A stretch of 64,000 nt of DNA from Gnetum montanum (taxonomy: Eukaryota > Streptophyta > Gnetopsida > Gnetales > Gnetaceae). The stretch is taken from the NCBI GenBank assembly GCA_015680685.1, contig MNCI01002172.1, forward strand, positions 811,640 to 875,639. Reading direction: 5' to 3'. The notes below the pieces were generated by a model. It saw nothing but the letters and a program-made list of their open reading frames with translations, was not told where the DNA came from and searched no databases. The stretch's first letter is position 1; each line of letters opens with the position of its first letter. The position numbers and the translations under genes are program-made. Positions 23,951-35,303 of this stretch are shown in pieces.

Positions 23951-25530
23951 TTTCCTCATCTATTGTACCCTAGATGGTTGATATGATTAGGAGAATTAAT
24001 GAAGTCCTTTAGCTTAAATTTGATTGGTTATTTATGATATTCTTAATTGCATATTTATACTTACCCTAATATTATCTTTCGATAATTAGGAAATTTTGGC
24101 TTACTTTTCCTTAGTTATGTGCAACAGACTCCCCCACAACTATGTTAAGCACTTCAAGATCAACAAGGTTCAAGAATTTCTCAAATCGAAGTTGCAGTGA
24201 GGAAGTTGTGGCATTGGGAAGTTTGTTTGCCAAAGCTCAAAAAAATAGCAAAAATTCCTCTTTCTTTGAAATGGTAGAATGAAAAAATTTTCTAACTCCC
24301 GTGCCTATTTATACTATTTTTATGTATGCAATGTCATCGATACAACATCATAGCTATGATGTCACCCTTAAAAAATTTCAAATTTTTGATAATTTTTTAT
24401 GGAAAAAATAAGTCAATTGGATGACTTGGAAGACATAGAGATTTTCTAAAGGATTACTAATCATAGATGATGCTTGAAATTCAAAACTTTGATGTTTGAA
24501 AATCACAAGGAAGGAATCTTGGACAACAAAAGCTTATTGGGTGTATATGGAATGGATTGAAGATTTGCAATAGATGGATGGATTATCAGACTTTGTGGGA
24601 AGTGTTCTTTGAGTACTAAAGTGTTTGGAAGCACAAGATGATGTGAAATTACTCACGTACGAGGTACAAGAGTTATATAAGTGGATCCTTCCCAAAGTAG
24701 GCTTCAGCCCTTAGTGCCCTTGTATAAGCACACCTAAAAGTATCTATAGGCACTTAAGTATTTGAATGTAAGACATACCTATCTAAGAAAACACACATGT
24801 TAATATTTCCAAATTGGAAAAATAACACCATATTATACCAAACCATAAAGTTATGACTAAATATACCAATGAGGTGAAATAGACTGTAGAAGGAATTGCA
24901 AAAATCAAGATGTGAGATGTCTTACCATAGGCATAATGAATCCTTGTGTGTGATGTGTGATAAAGATAATCATTAGCCTTCCATCCAAGATTCAAACCAA
25001 GTCACAACCACTTCTAGTGACATCACATTATATCATCCCCAAGTCTAACAATCATAAGGTTACCACTATTGCAAAGAGTATTACCACTTGACAATGTAGT
25101 TCAATAAAGGAGTTTATTAATAGCACATTTTTTTACTTTTTAGATTTCTGAGAAGCTGCCTACCTTCTGGCATGGGTAACATGTCTTTACAGTGGGACCC
25201 CCAAAAATTTTATTTTGTGTTGTTATTTTATTTTTATTATGTCAACCTTACCAAAGGACTACCTTCAGACATGGGTAACATGTCTTTCTAGTCACATGAT
25301 AAGCTAGGAGTTATTATACTCTTACTTTCATTTTTCATTAGAACTCAAGAAAATAATACACCATTAGCAACAAGATAAAATTCATAGTAATAGTCCTAGA
25401 TCCCACAAGTCCCTTTGATGTCATACCCTTTTTATTCCCACTTACTTCTTCACTCTTCTATCCAAGCATAATGATCATGAGTTTATTCTTAGTTTCATTG
25501 TGAAAATAATATCATTATGGCCGTAGCAAT
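23951..25530 (-). other. Element B noncoding region between integrase and extra ORF
   Basis: Aligns with A (1241-2690) and, on the opposite strand, with G (63140-63730) and C. The landmark phrases GACATGTTACCCATGCC (about 25170) and CTACTTTGGGAAGGATCCAC (about 24695) are shared. It contains the TATA box at 24303-24315. Confidence 0.6.
24303..24315 (-). promoter_or_regulatory. Internal TATA box before element B extra ORF
   Basis: Minus strand AGTATAAATAGGC is a near-consensus plant TATA box about 350 bases upstream of the first recognisable coding of the extra ORF. It suggests a separate transcript for that ORF, but sequence alone cannot show use. Confidence 0.45.
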
Positions 25531-25539
25531 GATCCTCAT

Positions 25540-26480
25540 AAGGGCTACAAGCCTATTTTCTTCTAAAAGGTTGAGATTCATAAGTCATTCTGTTTGGGAT
25601 ATGCTTAGGTCTAGGTTAATTTTATTGGTAGTAGCTAGAGTTTGTAGCTCCACCTAGATTGGGATCGTAGGTAGTTTACCATAGACTAACTTGTAGGTTG
25701 AATATCTAATGGAAAGTTTCCATGTAATTCTATAGGCCTATAGAGCATCATCTAATTTAGTGATAAAATCCTTCCTAAATCAACTAATAGTTCTAGTTAA
25801 TATTCTTGTAATTTCTCAATTAGTTACTTGAACCTAATCATTTATTTGTGGATGATATGGTGTGGTCAATTTATGGTTCACCACAAGCTGAGATGAGCAT
25901 TCTTGATACTTTGAATCTATTTACCACATGTTGTTGAAAAAATTTAACAATTTTCTTTATTGTATAATCCTTAACCATAGCTACTTCTACCCAATTTGTA
26001 CAATAATCAATGGTTACTATGATATAAAATTTCCCATTTTACATTAGCGTAATGGATGAAATCAATTCTCCATATGTCAAATGGTTCTAATGGCTAAATT
26101 CATTACTGTGGCCTTGCATTCCTAGTTGTTATTCCTCCATCACATTAACATCCCTCACAAGATTAGATAAAGTTATGTGCATCCTAAAATATGGTAGGCC
26201 AAAAGTAGCCTACCATCATCAACTTAAGTGTTGTCCTACGCCCAACGTAGTGACCACCACATGGTCCTTCGTGTGCCTCCTATAGGACCTTATGTTGATT
26301 ATCTTCTAGAACACACCATTGTACTAGTCTATAAACACAGATCTTGTAAATATTTCCATTTATCTCCATATATATTGTTACCATATAGAGGAAATATTCT
26401 CTTTATCTCCTACTCCACTCAACAAGAAGTTCTTGTGTGGTTATGTAGGCAATGTAATTAGTAGCCCATGACTTCATTGT
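25540..26480 (-). pseudogene. Element B integrase remnant
   Basis: Minus strand: a zinc-binding remnant CEGC-CDGGITTRNARPQ near 26110-26160, and the late motif STYKLVYGKLP near 25660-25720 (compare SPYELVY in A). The catalytic region is too broken to name all three acidic residues. It lies directly downstream of RNase H, as in all Ty3/gypsy elements. Confidence 0.65.
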
Positions 26481-26499
26481 TGAGTTAATGGTTATTGTT

Positions 26500-26840
26500 A
26501 TCCTTGTGAATAATTTTTCATTGGAAAACTAATTTGATAATGGTTCTTTTTGGTCTTGTGGTTTCCATCTTAGCCTCGACAAGTAATTTGCTACTGCATG
26601 TTTTGTGTCTTTCTTTTCAAGCATGGTGATGTCAAATTCTTGTAGTATGATAAGGCATTTGATCATCCTAGGACTTACCATTGGTTTATTCATTAGGAAA
26701 ATTAGTGCACTATGATCTATATGGATAGAAATGGGGTACCTAAGCACATAGTGTCTAAATTTTTCCAATGCATACACCACTGCCATAAGCTTCTTGTGTC
26801 TAGTGGTGTAATTAAGTTGTGCTTCAATGATGCTTTTTCT
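26500..26840 (-). pseudogene. Element B RNase H remnant
   Basis: An 85-codon open stretch (26529-26786) reads VVYALEKFRHYVLRYPISIH, then a catalytic-type Asp in IDHSAL and a C-terminal NYLSRL, the standard end of the gypsy RNase H. The domain would remove RNA from the cDNA hybrid. Upstream frames are broken. Confidence 0.8.
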
Positions 26841-27940
26841 AGTACAATGTATGTAATATGGCCTTTTTTGATCATCAAGCTAGGTTAATACTACATCCAA
26901 TGCATAGTTGAAACCATGTGTTATTATGTGAAAGGGATTAGACCAATCTAGAGCTCAAATGATTGGTGTTTTGATTAGCCTTTATTTTAAAGTCTCAAGT
27001 GCCTTTTCACATTGTTCTATTCACTAAAATGGTGCATCTTTCTTTGTTAATTCTACTAATGATTTTGCTATTTTTGAAAAATTTTCTATAAATCTTCTAT
27101 AATATCCTATGTGTCCCTGAAATGATCTAACATCTTTGATAGTTTGGGGCCTTTAGATGATCTTCTGGATGACTTTGATATTCTTTGGATCTACCTCAAT
27201 TTCCTTCTATGATACTTTGTGTCCCAAAACAATTCCATATTGGATCATTAGATGGCTTTTTTTTCATTTTTTTTATTTTTTTTTTGCTAATTGAGCTTTA
27301 AATTATTTTCCATGCATCCTTTTAATACTTTCTTTAAATGGTCCAATGCTTTCTTAAAGTCTAGCCCATAGGTCGAGAAATCATCGATAAGTACCTTTAT
27401 GCCATTACCTATTTTTTTTTTGGAACATGCTTAATACTAATCTTTGAAAGGTATCATGTGCATTGTACAAACTAAAAGACATTTTCTTGTAGGCAAATGT
27501 TCCCCATGGATTGGTGAATGTAGTATTTTCTTGATCTTCTGGTGCAATGTGGATCTAGTTATATCCACTATATTTTTCAAGAAATATATAGTACCAATGT
27601 CTTGCTATGGTATCTATGACTTGATCAACAAATAGCAAAGGAAAATGGTCTTTAAACATCATGGAGTTCAACAACCAAAAATCGATACATACTCTCTACT
27701 TTTCATCTTTCTTTGGAACAATGACCAAAGGACTAACCCATTCACTATCTACAATGGAGTAGATGAATCATGCTTTCAAAAATTTTTCAAACTCTTATTT
27801 TATCACTTATTTATGCTTAGGATTCAACCTTCTATGTGGTTGGTGGCACAACTTAATAACTAGATTTGGGTATATCTGGTCTTGATAAATTTGTGAATTA
27901 ATGCTTGTTATCTCATCATAAGACCATGTGAATGGTATTG
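26841..27940 (-). pseudogene. Element B reverse transcriptase remnant
   Basis: Minus strand: VSPLVIVPK-type entry (about 27715-27760), DFWLL (about 27690), SGYNQI (about 27565), TTFTNPWGTFAYKKM (about 27490-27530) and the catalytic GIKVLIDDFSTYGL (27360-27402), where LIDD stands for the usual F/Y-MDD. This DDFSxYG form is typical of the Athila group. Stops and frame changes make it inactive. Confidence 0.78.
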
Positions 27941-28179
27941 GCCATTTATTGATGACTTCTAATAATTTCTTTTTCTATTCTTTATCCAAATTGACATTGA
28001 TGATTATTGGTTTTTTGTTATTCAGAAAGGCATATTCTACCACATCTGGTAGAGCATTTAATTCTAACAATTCTAGATCAAACTTAGCTAGGGTCTCAAG
28101 TTGTCCCCATTCAATATCTTCTTCTTAACAAGAATGTGTATAGGGGCATTTTTTTCTTAATTATTCCAACTTATCTATT

Positions 28180-29480
28180 TCCTTAACGTAGGCTATTATG
28201 ATCTAACTTGTTGGTTCCATGTATATTTTAGATCCTATTTTTTCATTGGTAACCAACCATTAGTTGCCTTCTTATTTAGTGGCTACTGTATACAAAAATT
28301 TTTGCATACACATTTCTTTTACACAACTATTGCATGCTATGTTGCTTTCTTATTTAATATCCCATATCTTCTACATGCAATTGCATCCATTATTGTTGTA
28401 TGTGATACATGGAACTCTACATTGTTGAATGATTCTAGCTTCGTCCTTGTTGGAAATCTCCAAGGACAAATCTCTAATTCCAAGCTTAGCATCAACAGTG
28501 CTAATCCAAGCTCTTTCCATGATGATAGGGAACTCTCCCTTGTTTTTTCCTAAATGAATGACTAAGAAATCAATAGGATAGGACTAGCCACTGATGGTGG
28601 TAATGACATCATCCACCTACCCAAGTAGAAAAATTATTTTATAATTCACAAGCTCTAATCATATGTTACTTTTTCTTAGTGGTGGAAGATTCTAGGCCTT
28701 GTACATGTCTTGTGAAATTAGTTCACTCATGACCTAGAATCAAGTAGAGCATTGCATGGTTTGTGACTTGCTATTTGAAGATATATCAAGGAACTTCTCT
28801 ATTCTTTTCTAGGGAATTTCCCCTACCTTTATCTAATGTGTAATGGTTTGGGCAAGCATGAAAGTAGTTAAATTTGAATTAGTAGAAGATGGAAGCCTAG
28901 TATTCCTCAGAGTGTATGTGGATGGGGTTGAAGTAGAAGGAGCCCTCATCCTTTGAACCCTTTCTAGACTTGTTCAGAAGAATAAGCATTTCCTAGATCA
29001 AGGTTAATTCATGATTACCTCCTCCTATGTGTTTACTACCCTTATTACATTCCTATAATATGGTTGTGGTGGTAGCTCCCCTTGTATAATTGGTGGTGGT
29101 ACTATCAATAAAAAATTAAAAGGTTGATTTAGTGGACAAATTGCTAGTTGATGTGTGCATAGATTGGAATCCATCCTTGGAGTGGTAGGTCTATAATACA
29201 CAAGTGGGTAATAATGTGAAGAATTTTGAATGGAAGCATTTCCTAGAGAGATTAGATGTTGTACATAATATACATATGTATTTGGTTACCTATATGGATA
29301 TTGTTGCCTCAGTGGTAGCATTACCCATGCTTGTGGATGTTGCCACTACTAATAGTATTGCTCCTGTGATTGAGAGTAAACTCTGCTTGGGTAGTAAGTT
29401 TCCTAGAAGGGTTTTTAGAGATTACCTTAAGGTAAGGTAACTTTATTTACATCTACTTTTTAATAAGTTTTGGATTAAGT
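28180..29480 (-). pseudogene. Element B protease and gag-protease linker
   Basis: Protease motif FPIIMERAWISTVDAKLGIRD, then LSLEIS, at about 28440-28545 on the minus strand. Here the conserved G of IMGRAW is E. Between this and the gag finger (29490) the sequence is a low-complexity proline-rich linker. Frame broken. Confidence 0.65.
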
Positions 29481-31366
29481 GTGCGCCCTAGACTCTTACA
29501 AGTGGGCCAAAAAGGACAACATCCCTTAGGATGTTCATACTAGCACACCTTGCATCCTTCCTCCTGAACTAGAATTAGTGCACCCCTTAACTAAAGTAAT
29601 TTTTTCTTTCTACTTATAGCCTTCTCGTCCATAGTCCCTTCTCTTCTTCTTATCTTTTCATTTATTGAGTGCTCATTTAGTTCTTTTTTCTACTATCTTG
29701 AGGGTTGTATTAAACTTCTTATTCATCAAGTCCCACATCTTTTCTACCTTTATTGTTATATCATTGACAGACTTTTGGATGGGTAGAGTTTTCTTCTAAA
29801 TCACATCTTCCAAGGTTTCTTATTATTACTTGTTGCACATTTGTACATCTCATTTTCTGATTATGGATCTCAGTTATACTCTTCAACTAATTCTCTCTTT
29901 TTCAACTCATCTTCCTCTTTTGCCACTTGGTTTATTAACCTTTGAATCCAATGGATGGTCATCTTTGATAGTCATCCTTAGGCATAGATCCCAATGGTTT
30001 CTCTAGTTTTATTCCTTAACCCATTAATAATGTGCCTAAGTTGTTTCCTTTGTGAGAATCCATGGCTTGGGCATCTATGTAGAAAAGATTAGTATCTTTC
30101 CATTGTTGCATCAAGGGATTCATGTGTCCCTTGCTTCCATTAATTCGTATTTGTCATTAAAAATCTCGAGAATGGTACTCTATCTTCTAATTGATTCTTG
30201 TTCTAATGATTTGTACCACCTCTCTACCTCTTTGATGAGTGTCCTATGAAACAACTTGAACTTTTTCCAGTCACTTTCAATATTTTAAAGGGTGGATGTA
30301 TCATGAAATGCTTGAAGGTGGTGTTGTGGATCTACATTATATCCACCTTCAAATTTAGAAATGTTATTCATATCTAATTGCTTGATACAATTGTCCCTAA
30401 TGTTCCTAGGTGGGATATATACTACTTCCCTAATATTGATCATGCTATGAGTGGCCAACAGGGGCTCTTCATGGTCATTGGGTTCATGAGCTCTATTTTA
30501 GTAATGTTCCCTTTGATGCTCATAATGCTCTCTCTCTTCACACTTAATCATTGTCTCTTCTTGGTTCATAGTCATCCTCCTCTTCATCAAGATAACTTTG
30601 ACAATATTCATGCCTATCATGAGCCCAATATCTTTCCTTGTTGTCATCTCTAAGTCCTTATTTGTTTTTGTCAAAATACATTGATGATTATGAAGAGAAG
30701 ATGAAGTAGTTAGAGACTGATCCCAACTAGTTATCATTTTGTAACTCTAGAATTCATCCCTTTGTGATTCCATAGAAGCTCTAGGCCTTGAGTTCCACAT
30801 ATGTTTAAATTCTTCTGCCTCTCTTCTTAGTATCCTTGCAAGGGCTTAATGCAATTGTACCTTGAAAGGTTCTTCCAAACAAATCATAAGCATTTGTGAG
30901 TGAACTTCATGATTATGGTGAAGTTTTTCTACTAAGAATGCATCATCATGAATTTCCTCTCAGACAACATTGAGATTGATTTTCTTTCCTTTGCTATTTT
31001 TGTGCCTTCTCTCCATAATAGCATCTCTCTAGACTTGCACCTCTATGGATTGATATGGTTTGGTCATATGTTTGGTCACATGACATCCTTCTTATGCATG
31101 GCTCAAATTCATCCCCATTAATGCTACATGAAGCATGGATGGTGCTAAATGCTCTAGAGGCAAAATGATGTTGCCCTACAAGTCTCTCCACATTATTTGC
31201 TCATCCTAGTAAAAGATGAATGTAAAATTAGGATAATAGGGATTGGTATGAGTGTATGAGATCCTTGTTTGTATAGGCATACTCCAATCTTTATCATCAT
31301 GTGTTTGATCATTACTATTTTGTAGCTCTTTGGAAAGTGATAATTTCTCTTTAAGTATTGAAGCCA
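29481..31366 (-). pseudogene. Element B gag remnant
   Basis: ATG at 31366 (minus) gives MASILKEKLSLSKELQNSND before the first stop. The segment DWSMPIQTRISYTH corresponds to DWSMQLEVGVSYKH in D. The finger remnant (C..C.YEHPKGCCP, about 29510-29560) ends the region. In-frame stops and shifts throughout. The start was chosen because it is the first ATG after the primer site and keeps the D/G-like DWS motif in frame. Confidence 0.65.
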
Positions 31367-31492
31367 TATTGTTTATTTCATGCTTAGTTATGTGTGCATT
31401 ATTAGAATTGATTAGAGGTGTAAAAGATAAACTTTGTGGTTCTTGATATAATGAACTTTATAAGATCAACTACTCAACACACATTAACACAT

Positions 31493-31510
31493 CCTTGGCA
31501 ATGGCACCAA
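31493..31510 (-). other. Element B primer binding site
   Basis: Minus strand TTGGTGCCATTGCCAAGG, immediately inside the 5' LTR; a tRNA-Asp-type site with transitions. Confidence 0.75.
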
Positions 31511-32399
31511 TGATGAGTGGTGGAGGTAATCCCAACACTATACCATACAAGTCACAAGTATTTGCAAGTGAGCAAATCGTAATCCATGGATGAGGCAATG
31601 TAATTATGCTAATAGTTGATGTTAAGCTTGTGATCATTACCTTCTCACTTTAAGTTAGTGAAGTCTTAGTGTATGGTTTAACTCATAGTGAGGCATATGA
31701 TTCATGATGTTGTTAGGCTTATGATTCATGATGTTGTTAGGCTCTAATTACTCCTAGTTGTACTCATAATGAACATGAATATTAAATCCTAAGTCTAAGT
31801 AATAATGGGGTTGTGAATCTCTTCTATCCTAATAGCAATAGGTATCTATTCCTAGTTTACTGGTCACATCTTGGACTCATGTAGCAATCACTGGGATTAC
31901 AAGGTAGAATTACTACTAAGCAAATCAAGCAATGCCACTAATGGGTTACTAGATAACTACATTTAATGCTCAAAACCAATCATACCATTTTTCTTACTAA
32001 TATCATGTAAAAGGAAAGTGCTTGAAAAAGTAAAGTGTTAAGGAAAACAAGAAATTTATTCTAAGAAAACATAAAGAAAACTAAGCAATGGTACAATGAT
32101 GAAAAATATCTTTCATCTTTATTGCCACATATAAACTATGTTCAAGTACAATTTACTTGAATAAAGATGTTGGTCAACTGCTTAACACCACATTGTGGGC
32201 ATTCACTCTATTACAAAAATTACAAAAACAAACTGTAAGAATCTAGCTAAGGGTTGAAATCAAAAATTGTCATTTGTATGCCCAACTACTAGTATTTATA
32301 GGGCTACATATATCCCAAGACATCACATCAATGATGATGTAGGATGAGCTATGATATCATTGATACAATATTGCATTAGTACAAAAAGTATTTTTATCA
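31511..32399 (-). repeat. Element B 5' LTR
   Basis: 889 bp, plus-strand ends TGATGAGTGG and TTTTTATCA. A minus-strand TATA box lies at 32291-32303. It is the uninterrupted counterpart of the split 3' LTR and so supplies the empty site of element C. Confidence 0.88.
32291..32303 (-). promoter_or_regulatory. TATA box of element B 5' LTR
   Basis: Minus strand CCCTATAAATAC. Confidence 0.6.
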
Positions 32400-32784
32400 T
32401 TGGTCATGAAGTCTAACTAGATGGACCCTTTTACCACTACATGTGATCCATTAAAATATTTAAGCAAGGGGGTGAAGGTATCCTAGATGTTTTCAACCAA
32501 GCCTAAGCATTCTACAATGCATAGTGGGATTACATTTATGATTACTCTGTCATCAATGTATACCTAGTGCACATTGTATTGTCCAACTTTGATTGTTATG
32601 AAGAGGAGGGCTCTCAACACTTCACCACTCTATGGATTAGTTTTTACCTCACTATTACAAAATGTCAAGGTGGTTGGCTTTGTTTCTTCCTCATGTAAGG
32701 ATAATACTATCATTGCTTGGATAGATTTTTCGTTGACTAGGATATCCTCACTTACAAGAATGGAAGTCAACATTTTAACTAAAG
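32400..32784 (-). pseudogene. Element F, middle piece: start of protease and end of gag
   Basis: Minus strand continues the F protease broken at 12985 and then gives the end of Gag. VKMLTSILVSEDILVNE (about 32720-32770) matches VRMLTSISVDESLPAEE of E, and TKPTTLTFCNSE matches EPTPSSLTFHDES. The nucleotide alignment with E (46350-46735) is continuous. Element D cuts it at 32784, and the same codons resume at 55990. Confidence 0.82.
32780..32784. repeat. Target site duplication of element D (left), TAAAG
   Basis: TAAAG is repeated exactly at 55985-55989. Joining the flanks restores F sequence that aligns base for base with E near 46715-46760. Confidence 0.92.
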
Positions 32785-33590
32785 TGATGAGTCGCATTTC
32801 GATCAACCGTGATATCACATACATGATATCGTAGCCTGTCTTCTCATATATAAATAAGAGGTAGATAGAGGAGTTAATAAAGGAATCAAGTAGTTCTTAG
32901 TTCCTTACCCAAACTCTTGCATTTTTTCCTTCATAGAGTTAGAATTATTTCCTAGTGTATGCCCGCAGTGTGCTGATTGTAATTGTACGACATCCTTTAT
33001 TCGAGTGTGACGTACTTGGACACGCACATGACTGGCAATAAAGATTGAGATTACTTCATCATTCTATCATTCACTTAGTTTAATTAATTAATTATTTAAT
33101 TATTATTTACTGCTTTCCTAGTTAATCTCTCTCACCCTAAACTCCTATTAAACACAGAATGAGTACGACTTGATTACAAGTATTTAAGTGTGACTACTTG
33201 GTAACCCAATAGCGTACGTAGGATCTACACTTGGTAATCCCAATGGTATTCATGCACGACATCCAATATGTGTACGGATAATCAAGAAATGGATGCTCAA
33301 TGCACTTAGGCTAGCTAGATTCTCTTTTACTCTTTTTCTCTTAGCTTAGTTAATATTATCTCCCATCGTCTTTAGGAGTAGCATTAGATTAGAAATCACA
33401 TCATACATCTCACTCTAGACTAAACCATACATGATAAAGCTAATACTAGTCCAAGTGGGAAGACAGTGAACTACGACCTAAGGCTAACTATCTAGATGCC
33501 ACAACTAGTCCATCTACGGAGTTCGACCGGATCGTGCATGTAATGCTCGTATTCATATGGTTGAGTGTAGGGGTACCTTGCCACTCATCA
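32785..33590 (+). repeat. Element D left LTR (plus orientation)
   Basis: 806 bp from TGATGAGTCGC to CCACTCATCA. TATA box at 32846-32857. It aligns along its full length with the reverse complement of 55179-55984 and with G's LTR. Confidence 0.92.
32846..32857 (+). promoter_or_regulatory. TATA box of element D left LTR
   Basis: ATATATAAATAA, followed by gaggtagatagagga as in the right arm. Confidence 0.6.
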
Positions 33591-33591
33591 T

Positions 33592-33609
33592 TGGCGCCGT
33601 TGTCAGGGA
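33592..33609 (+). other. Element D left-arm primer binding site
   Basis: TGGCGCCGTTGTCAGGGA, one base after the LTR; identical to that of element C. Confidence 0.88.
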
Positions 33610-33734
33610 TGGTGCTAGTTATCTAGATTAGTTATATCATACAAGGTATATGTATAGGAATTAACGATATATCTCTCAGTAAGAAGAAATAATTATAAAA
33701 ATTCACATTTAAATCCACACACAAGTTCATAACC

Positions 33735-33844
33735 ATGCCTTTCATATAGACTATGATAATGCCACACCTAGTGAGGAAGTTCATTGGAGAACCAGTGAAC
33801 TATATGACAATGAAGATTGCAGTACACAACCCTAGGTGGAGGTT
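33735..33844 (+). pseudogene. Element D left-arm gag, N-terminal piece
   Basis: ATG at 33735 opens MPFI followed by a stop (TAG), then DNATPSEEVHWRTSELYDNED, matching the right arm and G. Element E interrupts it after GAGGT; gag resumes at 51419. Confidence 0.85.
33840..33844. repeat. Target site duplication of element E (left), GAGGT
   Basis: GAGGT repeats exactly at 51414-51418. The joined flanks match the uninterrupted gag of G at 60760-60790. Confidence 0.93.
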
Positions 33845-35288
33845 GTAATGACGAAAAATGTCGGTAGCTGGAAAATACTGAACGAATCCCGTGTACACAG
33901 TTTTAACCACGGATCCGTGTGAGGGCTATGCTGGAAAAACGAATCCGCGGCGCCCTGAACGGTCTTGTCGATCAGAAAGGAACTTACTAATCAGTAAACT
34001 GATGAATATTTCGTGAAAACGATCTGATTCGAGGAATCACAAAATGAGGGGAAAATGATGTAGATGAATTGCAACGACGATAATGATAAACACGATAAGA
34101 GGGAGCTGACATAAGAGAAACACGTAGTTTCAAGATCTACGCTTTGCCTTGAAAGATGTATATTTTATATATTTCGTTACACTGGGGAGACCCCGATTAT
34201 TGGATGTGAAACAAGCGCAAAACAACCAGAAAACTATCTAGACAGAAGTCTGATCTACCTCGTGGGCTAAAGCTGGGATGCAAGGAAGGTCAAGCTCCGA
34301 CGTCTACCGATCAACTGTTTCTGACCAATAGAGTCTTCCCAGCAGAACGATTACTCCTGTCGCTGGTGCTCAAACCGAACTGTGCTCTATTTCTGCCAGA
34401 AGGTGATGCTGTCAACAATTGCCAAAGTGCTGCTCTCTATAGCTCTGCTCAAAAATGATTAGTGCTCCAGTGCTCAGGAAAAATGCCTTCTGCTTCTTTG
34501 ATTTGCCAACCCTTGTATCTTTGTCAACTAGGGTATTTATAGGCTGCGACGCCCTGTGGAAAAGGTGCAACCCTGATGACGTGTGCCCCGAATGTTTTGG
34601 GTACTGTTGACTTGACCATCTTTACGTCAAACTCCATGACTACGCACAATATGCTCGTTCGCGTATTGTGCGTGGGAAAAAGAGATGCGTGTCGGGCATG
34701 CCTCAACTGTCTTTGGGTCATATTACGTCATTCACGCTGTGTTGCGTGCATGAGCGTAACGTAACATGGGAACAATGGAGTTAAGCTATTTTACGCTTGC
34801 TTACGCAGCCGTGCGTAATGAAGCGTAGACGATGTCTAACTTGGCGATGCAATACGCTACGTTGCGTGATGCACGTATGATGAGCAATCGCACTTTCTTA
34901 GACCTTGCCTTTGACTGTTTTGGAGCTCATTACGCTGCCATGCGTAACAGAGCGTAAACCTGGCCTTGAACAAAAGACTTAGCAAAATACACAAGAAGCC
35001 GCATATCACGCTGCTTAAACTTCTCTCTATGCCGAAGTAACTATCCTTCTGATGCTGGACTATGTTTAAGCAAAATCATGCTAAGCGCCATTACGCTTCG
35101 TTGCGTGATATAGTGTAAACAGAAAAAGCATAGAAAGATTAGGAATCTGCGCAAGAAGTTGAGGACTTTATGCTACGCGCCTCTTGGTGTTTCTCTGTCT
35201 TATTCTCCCCTCTGGAATGCTAAGATGCGCCCTTACCTGAATTGCGAATCTTTTCCTGAGGCCGACTCGCAATTTTCACAGTGTTTCA
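33845..35288 (-). repeat. Element E 3' LTR
   Basis: 1444 bp, plus-strand TGTAATGACG to GTGTTTCA, matching 49958-51413. The TATA box (minus CTATAAATACC) is at 34532-34542. Much of it consists of short imperfect palindromes of the type TACGCTRCGTTGCGTGATGCGCGTA (34730-35120). Confidence 0.95.
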
Positions 35289-35303
35289 ATGGCCCCTCTT
35301 TGT
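35289..35303 (-). other. Element E polypurine tract
   Basis: Minus strand ACAAAGAGGGGCCAT directly precedes the 3' LTR; it would prime plus-strand DNA synthesis. Confidence 0.75.

Larger units (their letters stand above)
12986..32399 (-). mobile_element. Element B: Athila-like Ty3/gypsy element with decayed extra ORF, 3' LTR split by element C
   Basis: On the minus strand: 5' LTR 31511-32399, primer site 31493-31510, gag, protease, RT, RNase H, integrase, a long 3' region with TATA box, an extra ORF (21001-23950), and the 3' LTR (20532-20784 plus 12986-13606). The 3' LTR is interrupted by element C with a perfect ACAAT duplication. Without C it is about 12.5 kb, a normal Athila size. F protease sequence resumes at 32400 after stopping at 12985, which proves the outer limits. 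Every ORF is broken. Confidence 0.85.
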
